From the NCBI GenBank assembly GCA_028285035.1, contig JANQQF010000074.1:1-44504 (forward strand): a stretch of DNA of 44,504 nt, in the 5' to 3' direction. This document shows, piece after piece, positions 26,806 through 33,253 of the stretch. The translations under genes and the position numbers were made by a program. The notes below the pieces were generated by a model, which worked only from the letters and a program-made list of their open reading frames with translations, did not search any database and was not told where the DNA came from. Numbering within the stretch: the first letter of the stretch is position 1; each line of letters starts with the position of its first letter. The DNA is from Phycisphaerae bacterium. Its GTDB lineage: Bacteria; Chloroflexota; Anaerolineae; 4572-78; J111.

Positions 26806-27142
26806 ATTGGAATGATAAAGATTAAATTTAAGAGGGTAGGATAGACTTGATCAATTTGGCAATCTTACAAACTATTATAAGATAGCCAGATAAAAAATCT
26901 CACTATTAAAACAATTGTTCTTTGAATTTTTATGTATTCTTAATCTAATTATGTTATAATTTATTGACCTGATTCTGGTTACAGAATTTTAAATGCCAAA
27001 CCTCAAAATATTATTTCCAACTATTTTTACTTTACTAAATCAATTTCAAATAAAATTTGAAAGAGTGGCAAAATAATTCAAGGGTGGAATCCCTTTAAAA
27101 TTTGTAAAAATTTCGCTTATCATTGATGAAAAGAGAAATGCT
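26806..27142. other. AT-rich gene-free stretch with an extended -10 promoter
   Basis: No coding frame is convincing here. The sequence is clearly more AT-rich than the genes on its left. It holds a TGTTATAAT extended -10 element (26952-26960) that could drive the next gene. A small hairpin AAGGG/CCCTT lies near 27081-27096. No terminator for the ferritin-like gene is visible. Confidence 0.5.
26952..26960 (+). promoter_or_regulatory. Extended -10 promoter element
   Basis: TGT followed by a perfect TATAAT is the form of an extended -10 promoter. No good -35 is seen. The transcript would have a leader of about 175 nt before the ATG at 27143. Confidence 0.45.
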
Positions 27143-27610
27143 ATGCCCGCAGATCATCTACTAGATACATCAGAAGAACTCCCTTATAATGAAATGGATG
27201 TAGAAGTTAGAAAGTTGGTCTATCTACTCAATCACTTTCCAAACATCAAGACTATTGCCTCTTGTGCTGGGCATACAATTGATGAAGCGGGATATATCAC
27301 TATTGAAGCTGAAACTCAAGAAGATATTGGCAATCTTATTAATATGCTACCATTTTGGGGGCCTAGGGCTGGAATTACTAACAACTTACCTTGGTCGCAG
27401 CATATTTGGGCAACGGTAATGCCAAATAAAACGGGGCGGCCTCACTACGTTTTGCAGTTTTCAGGCCACCCCTTCTACAAGCAGAGGGAACTAATTATAG
27501 AGATTGAACAGACATTAAAGAGCCATCTGCCTCATCGAATAGATATGCGTCCTCTTTGTTCCAAACATGAAACCCTTTACAATGAGGACAGCCAACAGAG
27601 TTACCAATGA
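27143..27610 (+). CDS. Hypothetical protein with SCAGH motif
   Basis: I cannot assign this 155-aa protein with confidence. It begins with a polar stretch, then VRKLVYLLNHFPNIKTIASCAGHTI at about 23-47. The SC-x-GH motif after a short helix is shared by many small bacterial and plasmid proteins and by TYW3-like folds. It continues with an alpha/beta pattern (GYITIEAETQEDIGNLINML, HYVLQFSGHPFYKQRELIIEIE). The last 116 nt overlap, tail to tail, a small gene on the other strand. Codon use is AT-rich like its surroundings, so it may have arrived by transfer. Confidence 0.65.
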   Translation: MPADHLLDTSEELPYNEMDVEVRKLVYLLNHFPNIKTIASCAGHTIDEAGYITIEAETQEDIGNLINMLPFWGPRAGITNNLPWSQHIWATVMPNKTGRPHYVLQFSGHPFYKQRELIIEIEQTLKSHLPHRIDMRPLCSKHETLYNEDSQQSYQ

Positions 27611-27698
27611 GCGTTGTTGTCTTGATAGACTCTTTGCTGACACTCATACCAGTTCCCAAAAACTTGCCCGTTTCCGGGCATTTAATTAGCATTTGCAT
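27495..27698 (-). CDS. Small cysteine-containing protein of the IKCPxTG type
   Basis: This 67-aa protein resembles a widespread family of short proteins that open with IKCPETGK...TG and later carry CPHCKGFHVWNKEDAYL. The cysteines (C7, C37, C40) and following His suggest a small zinc-ribbon-like fold. Function is unknown. AAGGATGA lies 8 nt before the ATG, which supports expression. Its 3' part overlaps the end of the 155-aa gene on the opposite strand, an uncommon arrangement that deserves checking. The family recognition is from memory of the motif, not a search. Confidence 0.7.
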   Translation of the reverse strand: MQMLIKCPETGKFLGTGMSVSKESIKTTTLIGNSVGCPHCKGFHVWNKEDAYLFDEADGSLMSVQSL

Positions 27699-27925
27699 TA
27701 AAAATCATCCTTATTTGGAAAACTTAAAACCTGTCAAAACCGACACTTGACAACAATCTTAAATCTCCAAATTCTAATATTCATTTTCAGAAAGGACGTG
27801 TCGACTCCTGCAAAGGGTTATAACACCTCCTTCTAGCTCAGTATTTTCGTTGATGCTGATCCCATCAACAAAAGAGCAGTTGCAGTCGGTGGGTCGGCTC
27901 GCCCTCTCTGGCAGTGAATAATTAG

Positions 27926-27952
27926 AAAAAAAGCCATCCCAAAGGATGGCTA
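27926..27952 (-). terminator. Minus-strand intrinsic terminator
   Basis: AGCCATCC (27932-27939) and GGATGGCT (27944-27951) form an 8-bp stem with a 4-nt loop. The adjacent A-run (27926-27932) becomes U7 in a minus-strand transcript. The nearest upstream promoter on that strand is the one at 28108-28136. Confidence 0.8.
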
Positions 27953-27975
27953 GTAAACAACTGTCAAAAAAGTTC

Positions 27976-28004
27976 TTGACGTACGCAAAAACGTATGTTA
28001 TATT
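27976..28004 (+). promoter_or_regulatory. Plus-strand sigma70 promoter with palindromic spacer
   Basis: TTGACG (27976-27981), a 17-nt spacer and TATATT (27999-28004) match the consensus closely. The spacer and its edges form an inverted repeat ACGTACG-N6-CGTATGT with one mismatch. That is the position of a repressor operator. Confidence 0.75.
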
Positions 28005-28010
28005 ATTTAT

Positions 28011-28083
28011 ATAAATAACATAAACATCTATTTACTACCCATTCCAAAGCCTTGTGTTGGCGCACAAGGCTTTACCCTTTTTA
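28011..28083 (+). ncRNA. Candidate small antisense RNA of about 73 nt
   Basis: It runs from the start predicted by the promoter at 27976-28004 to the hairpin at 28046-28073 and its T-run. It contains no ORF and is entirely antisense to the minus-strand candidate. Existence is inferred from signals only. Confidence 0.45.
28046..28083 (+). terminator. Hairpin terminator candidate
   Basis: AAAGCCTTGTG (28046-28056) and CACAAGGCTTT (28063-28073) make a perfect 11-bp stem with a 6-nt loop. A short TTTTT follows after ACCC, so the U-tract is offset and the terminator may be leaky. Confidence 0.55.
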
Positions 28084-28107
28084 GGGGCTGGGATCTAATT
28101 ATCAAGT

Positions 28108-28136
28108 AGTATACACGGTTTATCTAAGTTCGTCAA
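28108..28136 (-). promoter_or_regulatory. Minus-strand sigma70 promoter
   Basis: On the minus strand TTGACG (28136-28131) is followed by a 17-nt spacer and TATACT (28113-28108). The predicted start is near 28101. It faces the plus-strand promoter about 100 bp away. Confidence 0.75.
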
Positions 28137-28142
28137 TACTAC

Positions 28143-28186
28143 AGGTAGTGGGTTACCCTTATTATTTCACAATAGGTAGTGGTTAC
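28143..28186. repeat. Direct repeat upstream of the minus-strand promoter
   Basis: GGTAGTGGGTTAC (28144-28156) and GGTAGTGGTTAC (28175-28186) repeat with about 30-31 bp between matching bases, close to three helical turns. They end a few bases upstream of the minus-strand -35, a usual place for an activator. Confidence 0.6.
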
Positions 28187-28223
28187 TAATCTCTCTCACT
28201 ATCCCAATCAAAAATAATTTTCA

Positions 28224-28260
28224 AACAAAAAGGGTGGCAAAGCGCACCTCGCCACCCTTA
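28224..28260 (-). terminator. Intrinsic terminator of the LysM-thrS operon
   Basis: AAGGGTGGC (28230-28238) and GCCACCCTT (28251-28259) form a 9-bp stem. The A-run at 28227-28231 gives the U-tract on the minus strand. It lies just after the thrS stop. Confidence 0.85.
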
Positions 28261-28278
28261 GCTACCTCATCCTAAATC

Positions 28279-30102
28279 CTACAACTCACTCGATCGAGTC
28301 TTGATTCGATCCTGCACCATAGCCAAAAACTCAGCGAATGGCATTGTCTGGCGAGAGTTGTCGCGCTTGCGGAGGGCGACGGTGTTCTCCTCCATCTCGC
28401 GGTCACCAATCACTGGCATATAGGGCACCTGCATCAACTGGCCCTGGCGAATTTTGGCGTTCATGCGATCATCGCCGGCATCGACCTCGGCTCGAACGCC
28501 GACCTCACGCAGTTGGTCCCGCAATTTCAGAGCGTGTTCGTTGTGCGACTCAGTGATCGGAATCAAGCGCACCTGTTCTGGGGCTAGCCACACGGGGAAC
28601 TTCCCAGCGTAGTGCTCGATCAAGAAGCCGATCATCCGCTCGTGGGTGCTCAACGGAGCGCGGTGAATACACAACGGCACCTCTTCCTCGCCGTTGGAGT
28701 TGATGAAGTTCAAATCAAACCGAGGCGGGACCGCGAAATCAACCTGATTAGTCGCCAGACTGAACTCACGACCAATGGCGCTATAAATTTGCACATCAAT
28801 CTTCGGGCCATAGAAGGCCGCTTCATCTGACCCTTCCACATACGGCACCTCATTCTTATCCATTGCATTGCGAATCATCTCCTCGGTCTTGAGCCACATC
28901 GGCAGGTTATCCACATATTTTTTACCCAAACCGCGTTTGTGGTGCGTACTCAGCCGCATCAGATACCGATCAATGTCAAAGATCTTGAAATATTCAAAGT
29001 ACATGCTGATAACAGCCATAAACTCTTCTTCAAACTGCTCATTAGAGCAGTAGATATGGGCATCATTCATCTGTAATGAGCGCACTCGCATCAGCCCGAA
29101 CAACTCACCACTCTTTTCATAGCGATAGCAAGTGCCATACTCGGCTAAACGGACCGGAAGATCGCGGTAGCTGCGGGTCTTACTGCCGTAGATTTTATGA
29201 TGGAAAGGGCAGTTCATCGGCTTCATGTAGTAGCGTACGCCCTCCATCTCCATCGGCGGGAACATACTCTCAGTGTAGTAGGGTAGATGGCCGCTGCGGA
29301 CAAAGAGATCTTCCTTGGTCAGATGAGGGGTTCGAACCCGATCATAGCCGTATTTGAGTTCCATCTCCTTGGCCAGCTTTTCAAGCTCCTCAACCATCAC
29401 GGCTCCACGGGGTAACCACAAAGGTAGCCCTGGCCCAACTTCTTCATCAAAAGTAAATAGCTCCAACTCTTTGCCCAATTTACGATGGTCCCGCTTTTTG
29501 GCCTCTTCCAACATATCAAGATACTGCCTGAGTTCTTTTTTGTTAGTCCAAGCTGTGCCATAAATGCGTTGGAGCATTTGGTTGTTTTCATCACCCCGCC
29601 AATAGGCCCCAGCCACAGTTGTGAGCTTGAAGGCGTCAGTTGGGATTTTGTTTGTCGATTCGACATGGGGACCGCGACACAAATCCTCAAAGCTGTCCTG
29701 CCGATAAGTGCTGATGGTGACTGGACCCTCAGTTTCCTCACCAAATTCATCGATGCCGCCCGCAGCCAGCCCTTCGATCAGCTCAATCTTCAAAGGCTGA
29801 TTCTTGAACAGCTCACGTGCTTCAGCGGCAGACACTTCCTTGTACTCAAACTCATGTTTGCCGCTGATGATTTTACGCATCCGCTTTTCAATATCGTCGA
29901 GGTCATCTGGACTAAAGGTGTTTGCCTTACCCTCTTCATCCATCCCTAAATCAAAGTCATAATAAAATCCAGTATCGATGGGGGGGCCGATGCCCAATTT
30001 GGCTTCGGGGTATAACTCCAGCACCGCCTGAGCCATCACGTGGGCCAAACTGTGCCGGATTTTGTACAATCTTACGTCTTTATCTTCTTTATTTTTTGCC
30101 AT
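28279..30102 (-). CDS. thrS: Threonyl-tRNA synthetase lacking the TGS domain
   Basis: This 607-aa class II synthetase starts almost directly with the editing domain. HSLAHVMAQAV (His17, His21) and the CRGPHVES motif form the SAD/editing site. The catalytic core follows with zinc-ligand Cys in PMNCPFHH, the NDAHIYC motif 2 region and His in IHRAPLSTHERM. The C-terminal anticodon-binding domain ends at about 607. The N-terminal TGS domain of about 60 residues found in most bacterial ThrRS is absent. The third of three in-frame ATGs (30102) is chosen because AGGAG then has normal spacing. It is the second gene of a T-box-controlled transcript, 40 nt after the LysM gene. Confidence 0.95.
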   Translation of the reverse strand: MAKNKEDKDVRLYKIRHSLAHVMAQAVLELYPEAKLGIGPPIDTGFYYDFDLGMDEEGKANTFSPDDLDDIEKRMRKIISGKHEFEYKEVSAAEARELFKNQPLKIELIEGLAAGGIDEFGEETEGPVTISTYRQDSFEDLCRGPHVESTNKIPTDAFKLTTVAGAYWRGDENNQMLQRIYGTAWTNKKELRQYLDMLEEAKKRDHRKLGKELELFTFDEEVGPGLPLWLPRGAVMVEELEKLAKEMELKYGYDRVRTPHLTKEDLFVRSGHLPYYTESMFPPMEMEGVRYYMKPMNCPFHHKIYGSKTRSYRDLPVRLAEYGTCYRYEKSGELFGLMRVRSLQMNDAHIYCSNEQFEEEFMAVISMYFEYFKIFDIDRYLMRLSTHHKRGLGKKYVDNLPMWLKTEEMIRNAMDKNEVPYVEGSDEAAFYGPKIDVQIYSAIGREFSLATNQVDFAVPPRFDLNFINSNGEEEVPLCIHRAPLSTHERMIGFLIEHYAGKFPVWLAPEQVRLIPITESHNEHALKLRDQLREVGVRAEVDAGDDRMNAKIRQGQLMQVPYMPVIGDREMEENTVALRKRDNSRQTMPFAEFLAMVQDRIKTRSSEL

Positions 30103-30142
30103 CATCATCTCCTGAATGGTTGTGTGTGATTATCACAAAACG

Positions 30143-30847
30143 TTAACTTTCAACATCAAGGTACTCATAGACATTATTCTCAAACTTACGCCCATTGATA
30201 TGACTGTAGCTATCCAAAATCAGCTTGTTCTCAAGATAACTACCAGCCCGATCTACAGTTCCAGTTTGGGACGTACTCGAAAAACTTATGTGGTCGCTGA
30301 TACTATAGTATTGCCCAGTTGAATAACTTGGACTAGCACTATCACGATGAAACCACTGATTAATCCGAGACCAGTCTTGAACAATATCTTCTGTCTGAAT
30401 ACTCGCAGCTAAGACCACACCATCTTCGTAAAAGCGCAGTACGCTATAACTACCATCATCAAATTGCCTGATAAAGACACCTGAAATCTTGTTTTCTGAC
30501 TGATTTGCTATCAAAAACTGTTCAAGTTTATCAGCAGTTGGTATCCACAACGTTTGCCCAATTTCAATTTTATGGGGGTCAGTGACCAAGGCAAAGTCGC
30601 TATCCGCTTCAAACTTATCGTTAGTAGCTTTCCAAATCGTAGGCCACGTCAGCGGATCATCGTAGAATTTTTCCGCCAGTTTGCTGATCCAATCACCCTC
30701 TTGAACAATGTATACTTCACCATCTTCAGTTTGGGACAAAGGCTTAGCGTATGAAATTTTTGTCGTAGCAATAAATAAAGCTGAAATAATTAGAATAAGG
30801 ATCGCGAATTCAGCACATTTATAGCTGTGATTTGAGACAATTTTCAT
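30143..30847 (-). CDS. LysM-domain exported or membrane-anchored protein
   Basis: This 234-aa protein has an N-terminal hydrophobic segment (AEFAILILIISALFIATT, about 12-29) that could be a signal peptide or anchor. One LysM domain follows (about 45-105): VYIVQEGDWISKLAEKFYDD, then IWKATNDKF and IGQTLWIP. LysM modules bind peptidoglycan or chitin-type GlcNAc polymers. The remainder (about 115-234) reads as a beta-rich domain I do not recognise, with phrases like GSYSVLRFYEDGVVLAASI. It sits between a threonine T-box leader and thrS, so its expression should rise on threonine starvation. Its link to translation is unknown. Confidence 0.82.
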   Translation of the reverse strand: MKIVSNHSYKCAEFAILILIISALFIATTKISYAKPLSQTEDGEVYIVQEGDWISKLAEKFYDDPLTWPTIWKATNDKFEADSDFALVTDPHKIEIGQTLWIPTADKLEQFLIANQSENKISGVFIRQFDDGSYSVLRFYEDGVVLAASIQTEDIVQDWSRINQWFHRDSASPSYSTGQYYSISDHISFSSTSQTGTVDRAGSYLENKLILDSYSHINGRKFENNVYEYLDVES

Positions 30848-30902
30848 GATTTTATCCTACCATTCCTATCCTACGGCACCTTCATCCGACATTGATTAAC
30901 AA

Positions 30903-30940
30903 AACAAAAATGCTACGCCCACAGATTGGGGCGTAGCATT
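30903..30940 (-). terminator. T-box regulatory terminator
   Basis: AATGCTACGCCC (30909-30920) and GGGCGTAGCATT (30929-30940) form a perfect 12-bp stem. The A-run at 30905-30909 gives the U-tract on the minus strand. It is mutually exclusive with the T-box antiterminator. Confidence 0.92.
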
Positions 30941-31045
30941 GGTATCTACACGGTTCCACCCAAATTTAGTGATTGATTTGTAAAAATCACCCACCCTCAT
31001 TTGCTACTGATAACGGAGCGACCCGGAGCTTGTTACTATCCAAAG

Positions 31046-31086
31046 TTGGATTCCAAAATTGGATTCCAAAAATTGAGGTTCCAAAA
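31046..31086. repeat. Triple 13-14-nt repeat inside the T-box leader
   Basis: TTGGATTCCAAAA occurs at 31046-31058, again with one extra A at 31059-31072, and in a diverged form (TTGAGGTTCCAAAA) at 31073-31086. Each copy contains a short self-complementary TTGGA/TCCAA core. Confidence 0.8.
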
Positions 31087-31212
31087 CTCACTCTTGAGGG
31101 GTTTTCAGCGGGCGCTTACCAAGAAGGCTTTCAGCCGATGGCCTTCTCTCTCTGAGGCAGTGATGCCTGCTTACTCGTCTCAATCAACGTTTTACTATTA
31201 ATATTGGCGTAC

Positions 31213-31241
31213 AGTCTAGCACAGGGAATGGGTGATGTCAA
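31213..31241 (-). promoter_or_regulatory. Sigma70 promoter of the T-box leader
   Basis: On the minus strand a perfect TTGACA (31241-31236), a 17-nt spacer and TAGACT (31218-31213) lie about 7 nt before the predicted T-box RNA start. The promoter lies just downstream of the lacI-type gene stop. Confidence 0.85.
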
Positions 31242-31255
31242 TACTAAATTTGAGG

Positions 31256-32263
31256 TTAATTTCGCTTTCGCGTTGAGCCACGTTCAACCAATGTCCCAGG
31301 CAAAAATTTTAGCACTGGGTCTAAATTCGGTGTTTCGAATCTTTCTTGCAGCAAATCCAGGGTAACCTCAATCATCCGATTTACCGGCTGGCGCATAGTG
31401 GTGAGATCATAGGCTGGCCAACTTGAGCCAGGGGTGTCATCAAACCCAATGATAGAGAGGTCATCAGGAATTTTTAGTCCCAAATCGAAGCGAGCCGCAT
31501 CTAAAGCCCCTTGAGCAATCACATCACTAGCACAAAAGATCGCATCAGGGGGATTAGCTTGTTCCAAGAGCCGTTTCGCACATTCATAGCCAGACTCATA
31601 GCTGTATGAGCCTTGTTCTATTAGCCTTTGGGAATACCCTCGGGCCTGCAATCCCTCAAAAAAGCCACGCTGACGATCAACATTGGTTGATGTATTGGGA
31701 TTCCCGGCAATATAAGCCAATCGCTGATGCCCTGTATCAAGCAAAAAATCGGCAACCCGTTGACCACCAGCCACATTGTCACAACATACGGCGCTCGTTT
31801 TGGCCCCAACAACATATCGATTAAATAAAATTACGGGGGTACCATTTTTGGCACATTCTTCCGCCATAATCGAGGAGAGGGTGGTTGAGGTAATGATCAA
31901 AGCGTCAACTTGGTATTGCAAAACGGTTGACAAAATATCATCGATATCTTGATTGGGTTCTGCGGTAAACAGCAAAACCTGTTTCCCCATCGCTTGCAGA
32001 CGGCGGGTGAACTTTTCCAAAACATAGGGATAGAAAGGGCTGGTCATATTGGCCATCACAAAGCCGATAATGTTGGTGGATTGGGTAATGAGACTGCGAG
32101 CGATAGCATTGGGCTTGTAGCCAAGCTGTTGCGCAGCCGCCAGGACTTTTTCGCGTGTTTTGGGGGAAACGCTTGCCCCTGGGGTAAAAATACGTGACAC
32201 GGTTGATTGGGAAACGCCAGCCAACCGTGCCACGTCATTTGAGGTTACTTTTTTTACAGTCAA
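31256..32263 (-). CDS. LacI-family transcriptional regulator
   Basis: This 335-aa protein has the LacI N-terminal helix-turn-helix (TSNDVARLAGVSQSTVSRIF, about 8-27) with hinge helix KPNAIARSLITQ. A periplasmic-binding-protein-like sensor domain follows (about 60-330), with QRGFFEGLQARGY and LSIIGFDDTPGSSW as conserved family segments. Length is normal. The start is a TTG at 32263, since no in-frame ATG precedes the DNA-binding domain. It lies 18 nt after the aldolase gene, so it probably regulates that gene and itself. The effector may be a sugar acid, by analogy with HpcH/HpaI neighbours; this is inference. Confidence 0.9.
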   Translation of the reverse strand: MTVKKVTSNDVARLAGVSQSTVSRIFTPGASVSPKTREKVLAAAQQLGYKPNAIARSLITQSTNIIGFVMANMTSPFYPYVLEKFTRRLQAMGKQVLLFTAEPNQDIDDILSTVLQYQVDALIITSTTLSSIMAEECAKNGTPVILFNRYVVGAKTSAVCCDNVAGGQRVADFLLDTGHQRLAYIAGNPNTSTNVDRQRGFFEGLQARGYSQRLIEQGSYSYESGYECAKRLLEQANPPDAIFCASDVIAQGALDAARFDLGLKIPDDLSIIGFDDTPGSSWPAYDLTTMRQPVNRMIEVTLDLLQERFETPNLDPVLKFLPGTLVERGSTRKRN

Positions 32264-32281
32264 TTTTTTGACTCAATGAGT

Positions 32282-33079
32282 CTAGTAAGGGCTACTACCA
32301 CCATCCGATTTTCCAGCTTGACTCCCCTTCATTTCTGCAATCACTTGTTTAGCGCTGTTCGCCATCAAGCGCGCATCAGACAAAATTGTTACGAATTGGA
32401 AGCCTTTTTCAATCATTTGCAAGGCATAGGATGTAGAGGCGGTATGAATACCAGCCACCACGCCATGATTTTTAGCACTCGCCAGGATTTTATCGATCAC
32501 TTCAACCATGCGAGGTTCGGTCCAGTCCGCCCCAGGTTTACCCCCCAAGCCTTGGCTCAAATCAGCCGGGCCAATGTAGATCGAGTCGAGACCAGGCACT
32601 GAGAGAATTTCCTCTAAATTTTTAACCGCGTCGGCCGTTTCGATCATTGCCATCGTCACCACGGTATCATTTGCATTCGGGGGATAATCTGTCCCTGCAT
32701 AAAAACTCACCCGAGTTGGGCCGTAACTACGGTAGCCTTGGGGTGGATAACGGCAAGCGCCCACAAAGGCTTCCGCTTCAGCACGGTTGTTAACCATTGG
32801 GCAGATAATGCCATAGGCCCCCGCATCCAAAAGTTTCATAATGATCCCCGGCTCATTCCACTGAACCCGAGCAAATGGCACCGTATCGGTCGTGGAAATG
32901 GCTTGAAGCATACCGATTGGAACAAGTTGACTGTAAGGGCCGTGTTGAAGATCAAGGGTTAAGCTATCCCAACCTTGGTGTGCCATTACTTCAGCAGCAA
33001 AGGTACTTTCCAGATGAAGCCAACCATTAATAACTGCTCCACCAGATTCCCAAATTTTTCGGACTTTATTTTCACGCAT
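32282..33079 (-). CDS. HpcH/HpaI-family aldolase (2-keto-3-deoxy-acid type)
   Basis: This 265-aa class II aldolase-like protein has DSLTLDLQHGPYS near the start, ICPMVNNRAEAEAFV and CRYPPQGYRSYG in the middle. The metal-site region MIETADAV (Glu) and SIYIGPADLSQGLG (Asp) follow. This matches GarL/HpaI-type enzymes that split 2-keto-3-deoxy-glucarate or 4-hydroxy-2-oxo acids into pyruvate and an aldehyde. ATG 33079 is chosen because GAGGAG precedes it; the longer frame would add 17 residues upstream. It has a near-consensus promoter and is followed by a LacI-type gene. The exact substrate is not readable. Confidence 0.9.
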   Translation of the reverse strand: MRENKVRKIWESGGAVINGWLHLESTFAAEVMAHQGWDSLTLDLQHGPYSQLVPIGMLQAISTTDTVPFARVQWNEPGIIMKLLDAGAYGIICPMVNNRAEAEAFVGACRYPPQGYRSYGPTRVSFYAGTDYPPNANDTVVTMAMIETADAVKNLEEILSVPGLDSIYIGPADLSQGLGGKPGADWTEPRMVEVIDKILASAKNHGVVAGIHTASTSYALQMIEKGFQFVTILSDARLMANSAKQVIAEMKGSQAGKSDGGSSPY

Positions 33080-33112
33080 GTAAAATTTTCTCCTCACGAA
33101 GACGTAGCCGCG

Positions 33113-33141
33113 ATTGTACCGGAGGGGCAAGCCTTTGTCAA
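33113..33141 (-). promoter_or_regulatory. Sigma70 promoter of the aldolase-lacI operon
   Basis: On the minus strand TTGACA (33141-33136), a 17-nt spacer and TACAAT (33118-33113) give a strong promoter with a leader of about 27 nt. Confidence 0.8.
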
Positions 33142-33212
33142 TTACATTTCAGGGGTGAAAAGGCCAAAATTAAGCGACTTCGCTCTAAGTGTGAATTAGT
33201 GGTAAAATATTC

Positions 33213-33242
33213 TTGTGGAACCTGACTAAAAAAAGGTATGAT
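33213..33242 (+). promoter_or_regulatory. Promoter of the REC-PAS kinase gene, near-leaderless
   Basis: TTGTGG, an 18-nt spacer and TATGAT (33237-33242) precede the ATG at 33254 by only 11 nt. The mRNA would have a leader of about 5 nt, and no ribosome-binding site is seen. Confidence 0.45.
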
Positions 33243-33253
33243 CTATTCAGACC

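Larger units (their letters stand above)
27926..28101 (-). ncRNA. Candidate small RNA of about 175 nt
   Basis: It is defined by a consensus-like promoter (28108-28136) and a clear intrinsic terminator (27926-27952), with no convincing ORF between. Only very short frames occur, including one of 20 codons starting at GTG. The transcript would contain the AAAGCCTTGTG/CACAAGGCTTT hairpin internally and would be fully complementary to the plus-strand candidate RNA. It matches no RNA family I can recognise. Confidence 0.5.
27699..28278. other. Gene-free stretch rich in promoters and terminators
   Basis: No protein-coding frame is convincing. From left to right I see a hairpin GTTGATG/CATCAAC near 27850-27871 and a minus-strand terminator (27926-27952). 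Then come a plus-strand promoter (27976-28004), a hairpin terminator candidate (28046-28083) and a facing minus-strand promoter (28108-28136). A direct repeat upstream of that promoter and the thrS terminator (28224-28260) complete the region. Confidence 0.65.
30903..31206 (-). ncRNA. T-box riboswitch, threonine-specific (specifier ACC)
   Basis: Read on the minus strand, the leader has Stem I elements GACGAGTA and AGAGAGA. A specifier region GAAA-ACC (ACC at 31102-31100) follows, then the T-box sequence GGGTGGAACCGTG (about 30962-30950) and a terminator. The specifier triplet is ACC, a threonine codon, in agreement with thrS downstream. Uncharged tRNA-Thr should stabilise the antiterminator. 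Between Stem I and the T-box are three tandem 13-14-nt repeats (31046-31086). Confidence 0.93.
30848..31255 (-). other. Leader region of the LysM-thrS operon
   Basis: This gap contains no gene. It holds the promoter (31213-31241), T-box leader (about 31206 to 30903) and terminator. About 55 nt of untranslated sequence then precede the LysM start. Confidence 0.8.

Noticed and set aside
27078..27100. GGGTGGAATCCC resembles a T-box core sequence
   Set aside because: It forms only a tiny hairpin, has no Stem I or terminator, and is not before an amino-acid-related gene.
27752..27785. TTGACA near 27752 considered as a further plus-strand promoter
   Set aside because: No acceptable -10 hexamer lies at 16-18 nt spacing.
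27825..27915. tRNA-like segment with TAGCTCAGT and a 5-bp stem with 7-nt loop (CTGATCC)
   Set aside because: There is no proper acceptor stem and no TTCRA T-loop, so the pieces do not make a tRNA.
29485..29949. Plus-strand 154-codon frame within thrS
   Set aside because: It lies antisense to the conserved editing-domain region of ThrRS.
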